Assembly (NCBI GenBank): GCA_046593355.1
Contig: JBKJNY010000242.1
Coordinates: forward strand, 1-64,000
From: SXOA01 sp046593355
Lineage (GTDB): Bacteria > Planctomycetota > Planctomycetia > Pirellulales > Pirellulaceae
Reading direction: 5' to 3'
Length of the DNA stretch: 64,000 nt
The stretch's first letter is position 1; every line of letters starts with the position of its first letter. The notes under the pieces were generated by a model. The model was given only the letters and a program-made list of their open reading frames with translations. It searched no databases and had not been told where the DNA came from. This document shows positions 9,486-20,900 of the stretch, piece by piece. The translations under genes were made by a program, and so were the position numbers.

Positions 9486-11966
9486 ATGATCGGCAAAACA
9501 GTCGGACACTATCGCATCACCTCGAAGCTCGGTGCGGGTGGCATGGGGGAAGTCTTCCTGGCGGAGGATACGCGCCTGGATCGGAAGGCGGCGATCAAGT
9601 TTCTGCCGGCCGAACTGGCCGGTGATCAGGAACGCCGCCAGCGGTTTCTCACCGAAGCCAAAGCCGCGTCGGCTCTCAATCACCCGCACGTCTGCACCGT
9701 TTACGATGTCGGCGAGACGGCCGACGGCATCCCCTTTATCGCCATGGAGTTCGTGGAAGGGGATTCGCTGGATAAGCTGTCGCGCGATCCGCTGGAGGTA
9801 GCGCGGGTTGTCGACATTGTCCTTCAGGTTGCCGACGCCCTGGATGCCGCTCATTCCCGGCGGATTGTGCATCGCGACATCAAGCCTGCCAACATCAGCC
9901 TGAATGAGCGAGGACAGGTCAAGGTGCTCGACTTTGGCCTTGCCAAACGGATGCCGCAGCCCATCACGGAACCAGTCGGCGTAACCGCCGATTTGCAACA
10001 GACGCAAGGTGGTGTCGTGCTCGGGACGCCCGCCTACATGAGTCCCGAGCAGGCGGTCGGCAAAGCGGTCGACCACCGCAGCGACTTGTTTAGCCTGGGT
10101 GCCGTCATCTATTGCCTGTTGACGGGCCGCCCCCCGTTTCTGGGTGCCAGTTTGGGCGAGGTTTTGAACAATGTGATTCATCGGCAACCCAAGGCCATTG
10201 CCCACTTCAATTATGACGTTCCCCCCGAGTTGGAACGGATCACTCTCAAGCTCCTGGCCAAGGATGTTGACCGCCGCTATCAAACGGCTCGCGATCTCCT
10301 AGTCGACCTCAAGAACCTCCAACGTGAAATCGCCGCCGCCGTCGATCGGGATCAGAGTCACGATTCGTCCGTCCCGTCGAGTGCCGGACGGGTCGGTCCC
10401 GGCATGACCTCCGCGGTGTTCGGCGAGCCGACACGCCCAGCGGCGCTGCTGGATCCGAAAGAGATCGCGCATAGCGATGTGGTGATCGCCTACGCGAATC
10501 TCGACGACCAGCCGGTCCATGCAGCTCATCAGGGGTGGATTTCGCAGCTCCACCAAAACCTCCAGGTTCGCGTGGCCCAGCTTTCTGGAAAGCAAGTCGC
10601 GGTCGTTAAGCAACCTGGGACTTCGGTGTCCGTGGAGAACGATGCGGAGGTCCTCAAACATGTGCCGCAGGCCAAGACGGTGATCTCGGTCCTCTCGCCC
10701 CCCTTCGCCAAGTCCAACGGGTGCCACAAGATCGTGGAAACATTCTGGAAAAAAGCGAGCGAGTCGGGGCAGTTCCAAGTCAACAACCGCTCCCGATTGT
10801 TGAACATTGTCAAAACGCCGGTGGAAAACGAGGAGTTGCCGCTTGAAATCCGTTCGTTGTACGCCGGACTGGTGCCGTACGAGTTTTTTGAACGCGATCG
10901 GGAAACAGGGAGGCTGCGGGAATTCGACGAGGCGTTTGGCGAGACCGCGATCCAACGATTCCACGAGCGCGTCTACGATGTCGCCTACGATATCTCTCAG
11001 GTTCTTAAGTACCTGGGTGAAGTTCCTCAGGCGGGCAACAATCGCACCGCGCATCCCAAGACCATCTTTCTGGCCGCCACGACTTCGGACCTCGATCCGC
11101 AGCGGGACCAGTTGCGCCGCGAGTTGATCGAATTGGGACACGAAGTCCTTCCCAAGCAGCCGTTGCCGCTCGTGGCCAGCGAACTGATCAGCGTCGTCCA
11201 GAATTGCCTGAAGCAGGCCGACATCGCCATTCACTTTGTCGGCGAGCATTTCGGGTTGGTGCCGGAAGCGACCGATTTATCCGTCGTCGCCCTGCAGAAC
11301 CAGGTGGCCGCCCAATTCTGTGACAGTTCCTCCCTGCGGAGGCTGATCTGGATTCCCAAGGGCCTGCAACCCAGGGATGAGCGCCAGGCCTCATTCATTC
11401 GTCAACTGCAATCCGAACCACGCACGGTCACGGGGGCCGAACTGATCGCCGACACGCTTGAGAATCTGAAAGTGCTGCTCCGCACTCGTTGGGAGCGCGA
11501 GCAGGCCGATCGTGCGAAACCGTCGAAGCCGCCGGCGAAGGATGGCGCGCCGCGGGTGTACCTGATGTGCGATCAATTGGACGAGCAGGCCGTGGAGTCG
11601 CTCGAGGATTTCTTCTACGAACGGGGCATTGAAGTCAGCCTGCCGGGTTTCGAGGCTGATGAATCCGAGGTCCAGCAGATCCACATCCAGAACCTGCGTG
11701 ATTGCGATGCCGCGCTGATTTACTATGGAGCCGCCGGCATGCACTGGGTGGACTTCAAAATCCGAGACCTGCAAAAGGCGGCCGGCTATCGGGATTCGCG
11801 CCCCATTACCGTCAGCGCTGTTTTTCTGGCGCCCCCTTTTAACCGTCGCAAAGATCGGTTCAAAAGTGTCTCTACGGAGGTGACCCGGCAAACGGGAGAG
11901 ACATTTGATCCGGCATTGCTCGAGGGCTTTGTGAAATCACTCCGGCAGGCAAAGGTGAATGCGTGA
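9486..11966 (+). CDS. Ser/Thr protein kinase fused to TIR-like, DUF4062-like and second TIR-like domains (module 2)
   Basis: 826 residues from the ATG at 9486, preceded by GAGAAAGA about 8 nt upstream; a TTG at 9462 would add 8 residues. It is a paralogue of the kinase on the other strand with the same domain order. The kinase domain has Lys38 (AAIK), HRD at 129-131 and DFG at 149-151. The TIR-like domain covers about 328-510, the DUF4062-like region begins near TIFLAATTSDLDPQRD, and a second TIR-like domain ends the protein (VYLMCDQLDE; WVDFKIRDL). The kinase motifs are complete. In the first TIR domain the segment aligned with LCRRE of the paralogue reads GCHKI, so the expected catalytic Glu is Ile416. 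The stop overlaps the GTG start of the giant STAND gene as GTGA. Confidence 0.85.
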   Translation: MIGKTVGHYRITSKLGAGGMGEVFLAEDTRLDRKAAIKFLPAELAGDQERRQRFLTEAKAASALNHPHVCTVYDVGETADGIPFIAMEFVEGDSLDKLSRDPLEVARVVDIVLQVADALDAAHSRRIVHRDIKPANISLNERGQVKVLDFGLAKRMPQPITEPVGVTADLQQTQGGVVLGTPAYMSPEQAVGKAVDHRSDLFSLGAVIYCLLTGRPPFLGASLGEVLNNVIHRQPKAIAHFNYDVPPELERITLKLLAKDVDRRYQTARDLLVDLKNLQREIAAAVDRDQSHDSSVPSSAGRVGPGMTSAVFGEPTRPAALLDPKEIAHSDVVIAYANLDDQPVHAAHQGWISQLHQNLQVRVAQLSGKQVAVVKQPGTSVSVENDAEVLKHVPQAKTVISVLSPPFAKSNGCHKIVETFWKKASESGQFQVNNRSRLLNIVKTPVENEELPLEIRSLYAGLVPYEFFERDRETGRLREFDEAFGETAIQRFHERVYDVAYDISQVLKYLGEVPQAGNNRTAHPKTIFLAATTSDLDPQRDQLRRELIELGHEVLPKQPLPLVASELISVVQNCLKQADIAIHFVGEHFGLVPEATDLSVVALQNQVAAQFCDSSSLRRLIWIPKGLQPRDERQASFIRQLQSEPRTVTGAELIADTLENLKVLLRTRWEREQADRAKPSKPPAKDGAPRVYLMCDQLDEQAVESLEDFFYERGIEVSLPGFEADESEVQQIHIQNLRDCDAALIYYGAAGMHWVDFKIRDLQKAAGYRDSRPITVSAVFLAPPFNRRKDRFKSVSTEVTRQTGETFDPALLEGFVKSLRQAKVNA

Positions 11967-14900
11967 CCAGTACCCATCCCGAACAACGTCCCAATCCATT
12001 TCCCGGCCTTCGCCCGTTTCGAAGTGACGAGCACCACCTGTTCTTTGGCCGCGAAGACCAGACAGCCGCCTTGCTGCAACTGCTGCGGAAAAACCGTTTC
12101 CTGGCGGTTGTTGGCACCTCTGGCAGCGGCAAATCATCGCTGGTACGGGCCGGAATGATTGCCGAGCTTCACAGCGGCACGATGACCCAGGCGGGCTCGA
12201 CCTGGGAAGTCATCATCCTCCGTCCCGGCGGCAGTCCCATCGAGAATCTGGCCCGGGCCTTCGTCGATGCGGATCACTACGATGCGGACGATTCGAACAC
12301 GCTGCCGCGTCTGCTGGCCACGCTCAGCCGAAGCCGCTTCGGCCTGGTCGAAGCGGTGAAGCAGTCCGAGGTGTTTCAGCCGGAAACCAATCTGCTGGTC
12401 GTGGTCGATCAGTTCGAGGAGCTGTTCCGCTTTCGGCAACAAGGAGTTGGCTCGGAAGAAGCGGCGGCCGCGTTTGTGAACCTGCTGTTAACCGCTTGCG
12501 AGCAGGCGGAACGCCCGATCTACGTGGCTATCACGATGCGTTCCGACTATTTGGGGGACTGCTCCGAGATTCCGGGGCTGGCGGAAGCGGTCAACGCGGG
12601 GGAATACCTGATTCCCCGCTTGCTGCGCGACCAAAAGCGGGACGCGATCGAAAAACCGATCGGCGTCGGCGGCGCGAAAATCTCTCCCATGCTCGTCCAG
12701 CGCCTGCTGAACGACGTCGGTGACGACCCGGATCAACTGCCGGTGCTTCAGCACGCCTTGATGCGGATGTGGGAAGTCTGGTTTGCCGGCAGCGACCACA
12801 CTCGCCCCATTGATTTTTGCGATTTTGAAGCGACGGGTGGGCTGGCGGCCGCCCTTTCCAATCATGCCGACGAAATCCACGACTCGCTCCCTGACGACCG
12901 GCATCGCAAGGCGTGCGAGCGGCTGTTCAAGACGCTTACCGAGAAAGGTGCCGATAACCGCGGCATCCGCCGGCCCACACGGCTGGCGCAACTGACGGCG
13001 ATCGCCGGTGAAGATCACGCCACGGTAGCCGCCGTTCTGGACGCCTTCCGCCAATCGGGAGTGACCTTCCTCATGCCGGGCGTGGATCAGGAACTGGAAG
13101 ACAAGACTGTCCTGGACCTCTCCCACGAAAGCCTGATGCGCGGCTGGCAACGGCTCCGCGGCTGGGTGGAAGACGAGGCCCAGTCGGCACGTATCTTCCG
13201 GCGGCTTTCGGATACGGCCGCGCTCTGGCGCACCGGCAAAGCGGGCCTCTTTCGCGACCCCGATTTGCAGATCGCCCTCAGTTGGCGCGAGCAAGAGCAC
13301 CCGAACGCGGAGTGGGCCGAGCAATACGGTGGCGATTTTGACGCCGCGATTGCCTTTCTCGAAAAAAGCAACGCCGACGTGGAAGCGGCACAGCGTGCCC
13401 AGGAAGCCGCTCGCCAGCGGGAACTGCAGCAGGCTCAGGAGCTGGCCGAGTCCCGGCAACTGCGATTGGTGCAGCAGCAGCGCTCCGCCCGCCGCCTGCG
13501 CTCGATGATCGCGGGTCTGGCCGTGGTGGCTGCGATTGCAGTCGTGACTTCGATCGTGGCGGGCAACTTCTGGCAGCAAGCCAACGTCGCCAAGCTGGAA
13601 GCCGAACAGAGCGCGGATCTGGCCAAGAAAAATGCGGAATTGGCCAAGACCAACGCGGAATTGGCCCAGGAGAACGAAGCCACCTCTCGGAAGGAGGCCC
13701 AGCGCGCGAACGATCAAACACGCCTCGCGACGAAAAACCTGACCAAGGCGGAAATCGCCGAACGTCTCGCCCGCGAGGCCGAGCAAATGAGCCGCAATCT
13801 TGTGTATGCCACGGACATGGAACTGGCGGCGAAGCTCTGGGCCGATGATCAGACCACCGCCCATCAATTCAGCAACCGGCTGGTATCGCACGTCCCTCAA
13901 AAAGGCAATCCCCAGTCCGAAAAAGTTGACGACCTGCGCGGGTTTGAGTGGCACTACTACCAGCACCTGCTGGACCACGGCGCTGCGGTCATTTCCGGCC
14001 TCCAGCAGCCGGCCATCGACATCGCCCTGACGGCGAAGGGCCAACTGCTCAGCCTCGACGAGGAAGCCCTGCTCAGCCGCTGGAACACGGAATCGCGACT
14101 TCGGATTGCGGACCCCTTGGATCTCAAACAAGGCCATCGCAATGTGGGACAGAAGATTCTCTCTCCCGATGGGGGGCTAGCCGCCTTGGTGGTGGGAAAA
14201 AAGGTCCACATTCTGAATACCACCACGGGGGAGGTTTCTTCTCAGATCGATGCCCCCGATCTTCCCAACCGTGTGTACCGCCTGATCCTCTCGCCAGATA
14301 GCCAGTCGTTGATCATCGTCAACAGCAACAAGGTCGAGTGGCGGGAAACGTCCGCCGGCAAGCTCATCGCCGCGCTCAATTTCGCTCTGGGAGATCGTCT
14401 CCAACAAGTGGCTCTGTCGTCCGACGGCCTCACGTTGGCCGTGGCTCGTGGCAGTCTAGGCAATGAGATTTCCATCTTTCGCTTGGATGCGAAAGAGAAG
14501 AAAGCCGCGCACGTAAAAACGTACTCAGGTCGCGGCACCTTGGGCCCCTTGGCGTTCACGCCGGATGGGGACGCACTTGTCTTCGCCTACTATTTCAGCG
14601 GGGAGCTCTTCCTTTTGCCGGCAGGTTCTGGTGACGCGACTCTCCTGAAGCAATCGGCCCACGCCTCCGCCATCTCGGCCATCGCCTTGTCCCAGGAGGG
14701 AACGCTGGCCACGGGGGGCGTCGACGGCACCATCAAGACCTGGACCAATCCTCGCCAACCGACGCTGAAAGCGACCCTGCGAGGCCATCAAGACCGGGTC
14801 GTCAAACTTCTCTTCTCGTCCGCCGGAGAGTTGGTGAGCGCCGGCGCGGACAAGACGCTCCGCATCTGGCAGGAAGCGGAACCGGACATGGGCATCCGTC

Positions 14901-17900
14901 GGCTGGAAGGAGCGGGCTTTACCATGCTGGCGCGATTCTCGCCGGACGGGCTGCTGGTCGCGACCACTAACACCAAATCGGCGCTGTCCGGTGACGTGCG
15001 TCTCTGGGATGCCGCTACGGGGCGACTGGTTCGCATTCTCTCCACCGACGACAAAGGCTTTCCCGCCAGTGTCGCGTTCTCTCCCAATGGCCGGACGTTG
15101 GCCGCTGGGTATGGCGGCGCGGAAGGGGTTTCGCACATTTTACTGTGGGACGTCGATTCGGGGCGGCGCCTGGCTCAGTTACCAGGGACGACCGACATCC
15201 CCGGAGGCAATTTGGACCCCTATTTCGGCCTGGTCTCCGCGCTGGCCTATTCTCCGGACGGAAAATACCTTGTCGCCGGGTTTGGCAACAAGAGGTTCTA
15301 TTACCAGGGAACCTCGATGCCAATTCCCATCAAGGTGTGGAACGTCGCCACAGGGCAACTCATTCGGCGATTGGAGGGACACACCAACTTCTGCGTGGCG
15401 GTCACCTTCTCGCCTGACGGCAGCCTGATGGCCAGTGCCAGTTATGACGGAACCGTCCGCATCTGGAACACGAGAACTTGGAAAACTGAGCAGACGCTGA
15501 AAAACCCAGATCCGCCGACGGATAAGGGAGGAGGTCGCGTCGGGGACGTGGCTTTCTCCCCAGACGGCCAAGTCCTGGCCATGGCCAGTCACGAAGGAAA
15601 CGTGGTGCTGTGGGACGTCAAGACGTGGAAACAGAAAGAAGTCCTCAAAGGACACTCCAGCGCGATCCGCGCCCTGGCTTTCTCCCCCAACGGCCGCACC
15701 CTGGCCTCGGGAGGCGATGATTCGACCATCCGCCTCTGGAATGTCGCCACCTGGCGGGAGCTGATTCGCCTGCAGACCGAACAGAGCAAAGTGAACGAAG
15801 TCTACTCGCTGGCATTCTCCCTCGGCGGCGAAAATCTGTTGGCCGGTGGCCGGACTGCGGCCTCCTGGACCACTGCTCCAGTCCTCTGGGATGATCCCAA
15901 CAAAGCCGCCTTGAAACTGGCGGAACTGCTGGACGCAAAGTTCGATTTCCGCAGCCGCATTCGGCTGCTCTCCTCCCACCCGCGGCTGCACGAGGGACTG
16001 GAGAAGCTGCAAGTGCAAAGGCCCGTCGACGTGCAGGTCCAGGCGGCATTGGCGGCGACGCGGGCAAACTGGTTTGGCTCATTAGAGAAATGGCCCGAGG
16101 CGGTCCAGGAGTTTGATCGGTTGCTGACCCTCCCCCAGGGGGAACTCCCAGACTGGTTGACAATGCCTGATTTGGTGCGCTTTTCCAGGGCTCTCCATGA
16201 ACAAGGGAGAGTCTCTCAGGCGGCAATCTTGGTGGCGGAGGGGGTAAAACGCAGCCAGACGGACGGGCTGGCGAACCACTGGAAAACAGCTTTCTACGGC
16301 GTCGTCTATGAGATCAAGAACGGCGAGATCGCGGTGTCCGACCTGGTTCGCGATTCCAACAGTTTGAAAAGCGGGTTGCGGAAGGGAGATGTAGTCCTGC
16401 GAATCAATGAGGTTGAGTTGACCGCCGCGACGACCATTGCCCAAGTTCAAGCTTTGCTGGCCGGAGATGTCGGCACCACGGCACGCTTGAAAGTGCGGCA
16501 TCCCGGCGGCGTCGAGCCCGTAGAAATCCAACTGGTGAAAGGCAATTTCTTGCTGGATTTTGCCGGCGGTGAAGTGCTGAGGGAGGTCAGCGCCAAGCTG
16601 GTCCAGGATTCCGCCAACGCAGAACTGCTCGAATTGCGGGCCGAACTGAATGGACTGGGATCCTCGCCGGAGAACCAACTGGCCGACTACGATGCCGCCC
16701 TCAAAATCCTCTCGGAACAACCGGCGGAGAAAACGGCTGACGCCCTGCGTCGACTCTATCGCCGCCGCGGCGATCTGCAGGTTGCGAAGGGGAACTGGCA
16801 ATTGGCTCTGGACGATTACGCCAAGATAGTTACGGACGATACCCAGGACGAGGAGTTGCTGGCCAACCAGGCGCTGGCGCGGGCGAATGTGTTAATGGCG
16901 AGGGAATCGCTCTCGAAATGGACGGTGCTCAAGCCGGCGGAAATGAAATCGACGGGGGGGGCGATCTTGACCTTGGAGGAGGACGGGTCGATTTTCGTCA
17001 GTGGGAATCTCCAGGCCAAAGAGACCTATACGCTTGAGTTTAATGAAGTACCGAAAGACCTCAAAGCCATTCGCTTGGAGGCGCTGCGCGATGACCGGCT
17101 TCCCAGTGGTGGTCCGGGAACTCATGGAAGCGGGAATTTCGTGCTCAGTGATCTCACGGCCTTACGACCGGACGAAACAGGTCCGGCAGCGCTGAAGCAA
17201 GTCCCGCTGCGAGCCGTGTTTGCGACTTTCGAGGAGCGGCGTGCCGCGACCTCGTTGACCAAAGGCGAGGAAGGCTGGAGCATTGGGGGCGTTGGCGGAG
17301 CGACTGGGAAGTCAAATAGCGCATTTTTCGCCGTCGAGCCTCACGAGTCGGGACAAAATCCCAATCGGCTCCGGATTGTGCTCGATTTTTATCATGAACC
17401 AGCAGGTGGTGCCACCGCCCTCCTCGGCCGTTTCCGGTTTTCGTTTTCTTCCGCGGATCCCAATGCCCTCGTCAGTGCACAAAAGAATCAATCGCCCGCG
17501 CAGAACATCACCGATCCCTGGGCCAATCTGGCCGCGGCTTATCGGCTCCAGGACGACCAGCCGGCGATCGACCAGCTTGTCGCCAGGCGACCACAGTCGG
17601 CTGCCGCGATCGGCGATCTGTTCGCGGCTGACAAGCAGTGGCAGCGGGCGATCGAGATCTACACCCAGGCCGTCACCGAGCAGAAGATCGATGTCAATTT
17701 GCTCTCGAAACGCGCACAAGCCCATGAAGCAGAGAAAGCCTGGGACGCCGCCGCCGCCGACTGGTCGCGCGCGGCCAGTGCCGCCGGAAACTCGGACGGC
17801 GCTCTGCTGCGCGTCAAGTTCGCGAGCCGACTCTCGGAACACGGACAATCGAAACTCGCCGCCACCATGCGTGCAACTGCCCGCCAGTTCTACGAGCAAG

Positions 17901-20900
17901 CGCTCCTGGCAGACCCCGGAAACGTCATCGTCGCGGAGCAACTGACTCAATTGTTGTTGGACAGTAGCCAACCCGCCTGGACCGTCCTGAAACCGGCCGA
18001 GATGAAATCGAAGATTGGGGCCACGTTGACGCTCCAACCGGATGGCTCAATCCTGGCCAGCGGCAACAATTCGGGGGAGGATACCTTCACCTTCGCCACG
18101 ACTTCCGACGTGTCCAAGATCGCGGCCCTGCGGCTGGAGGCATTGCCGCACTCATTCCTGCCGGGAAATGGACCGGGTCGCCATCCGACCGGTTGGTTCA
18201 AGCTCTCCAACGTGCGCATCTTCACCTCGCGGACCCAGTCAGGAGAACCTGCGGACCGGGTACAGATCGCCGACGTTGCCGCCAGCTATCAATACAGCGA
18301 TTCGGACGTCGTGGGAATGATCCATGAAAAACAGGGCGCTACGTGGCATACCTGGACACGATTTGGCCAGCGCCATGAGGCGGTCTTCTCGTTGGCCTCG
18401 CCGGTGGGGCCGTTTACGGAACCCTCGTTGACAATTCAACTCGCACAGACGGTGAATCTAGGCTGTTTCCGCCTCTCCGCTTCAAGCGATCCGAAGGCGT
18501 TCGAGAAAGAACAGACCCGCTTCGCGCTGGCGGACAACAAGTTGGATCCCTGGCTCGCGCTGGCGGCTGCGTACGCCTTGAACGGCGAAACCGAGCAGGC
18601 GACGAAACGTTTTGCCGCCGCCCTGGATGCCGCGGAAACGCTGGAAGGCCGCCGCGAGGTGATCCAGGCATGTGGCAGCGTTGAAAATGTTTTGGCGGCA
18701 CTCCACGAGCAGCGTCCCAAGGATCTCCTGTTGCGCTCCGCTCGGGCCAAGAATTTTGCCAAACGCGGGATGACCAGCCTGGCTCAAAAGCGTCCCGCCC
18801 AGGCGTTGGCCGAACTCCAGAAATCCCGCGATCTCGCTGCGCGATTGCTCTCGGAGTATCCGAAAACCGGGTGGGTCATCCCCAAACCGATCGAAATGAA
18901 ATCCGCCGGAGGAGCTACCCTGACGTTGCAAAGCGACGGGTCGATCCTCGCCTCGGGAACCCTCCCGGATGATGAGGTTTACACGATCACGCTTCCTCTG
19001 GATCAATCACTCATAACCAGCCTCCGTCTGGAAATCTTGCCGCACCCCAGCCTGAAAAATGGCGCAGCGGGTCGAGAACCAACAAATGGAACCGCCTTGC
19101 TCTCCGAAATCAGCATCGAACTGCTGCCCGCTGCCGCCGGGGCCGCTCCCGTCAGTGTCCCTATCCGCCGCGCCATGGCCGACCATTACTACCAACCGGA
19201 TAAACGCTTCATTGAAAATACAATCGATCGTAATCCGTCCACTCATTGGACGACTCATCCCGAAGTCAAGCAGCGGCATTTTGCCGTGTTCGAGTTGGAA
19301 AAACCGCTCGAGAACAAGGAAATCAAAGGAATTCGCGTCACCCTCGATTGTCGCGATTCCACGTTTAAGCGCCACTCGCTGGGATGTTTCCGGCTCTCGG
19401 TCAGCGGCGAAGCCAATGCGGTGACGACCGCGCAATTGCACAAAGACCTGGCCGAAGGCGAACTGGCCGACATCCACGCCGCGATTGCCAAGGCGCTGGC
19501 CCAACAGGGGAAGATCGACGAGGCCGCAAAATCTCTATCCCAGGCGCTGGGCTTGGCGACGGACATCGCGGCCAAGGCGAAAATGATTGCCGAGGCACAG
19601 TCCTTCCCAGGGTTAATGGAAAAACTGGCCGAGCAAGCGCCGGACGACGCGCAGGTCCAGTCTGGGTTGACGCAGTACCATGCCGACCAGGGAAACCGCC
19701 CGCTCGCCCAGGCAGCCCGTGCCAAGGGGCTCACGTTACTCAAACGCCAGCTCGCGGCGAAACCCGAGGATGCCCAGTTGGCGGAGCAACTGGCCCAGTT
19801 GTTGCTGCGGAAAACAACCAACTGGACGGTCCTCAAACCGGTGGAAATGACATCCGAGGGAGGGGCGACGTTAACCAGGTTGGAGGACGATTCCATTCTC
19901 GCGTCGGGAAAGAATCCTGATCAAGATTCGTACACAATTTCCGTTCAATCGGGATTGGGGACCATCACCGCCCTCCGCTTGGAAGCACTTCCCGACCCCT
20001 CTTTGCCGGATTCCGGTCCCGGCCGCGCCCCGAATTTCGTTCTGACCGAATTGGAGGTTCTGGGCAAAGATGGGGTTGCCGAGATTTCAGGCGCTGAGGC
20101 GACTCATGAACAACGCGATGGGGCCATTTTCTTGGCTGAATACGCCGCGGATCACAAACACGAGACCGGTTGGGCCATCCAACCTCGCATCGGACAGGCT
20201 AGTACCGCGTACTTCCAGTTAAAGGCCCCCTTAGGCGTGGTGGAGACCGAGGCGTTGACGGTCGTTCTGCACTTCAAATCTGTATATAAGAACCACAATC
20301 TGGGCCGCTTCCGGCTCTCGGTCACGGATGATCCCGCCGACCGCAATCGTCTGGCAGCACAGAAAATTACCGAGCCCTGGGCCAAGCTGGCCACCGCCTA
20401 CCACACGGTCGGCGACCAGTCCGCCTTCGATGAACTGATCGCCCGCAAGCCAAAGAGCTTGCGCGGACGGGCCGATTATCACTCCGAAATGAAGGATTGG
20501 AAAAATGCCGCAGCCGACTATGCAAGCTTGATGAAATTATCCGACAGCTTTCCGGCCGCGATGGTTTTCGATGGCCGGACCACGCAGGTCACCGCGCCGC
20601 ACGTTCCCTTCCACACCTACCCCACCTTCACCATTGAAGCCTGGGTCCTGGACTGGACAGGCTCGATTCTCGAACTGGGGAACGCCGACAAACAGGAAAA
20701 CAACCTCTATTTGCGGCTAGGCAAGCCCAGCGGCTGGAAAAGCTCGGAGGCGCTTTATGAATACGAGATCAAGGAGCGGCCGGAATCCCTCTGGAACCAC
20801 GTCGCCATGGTCTACGACGGAAAGAACCAGATGTTCTTCCTCAATGGCGAGTTGGTGAGTAGTTCGCCGGCTCCCATTCCCGGATCGCTGAGTAAGTCCA

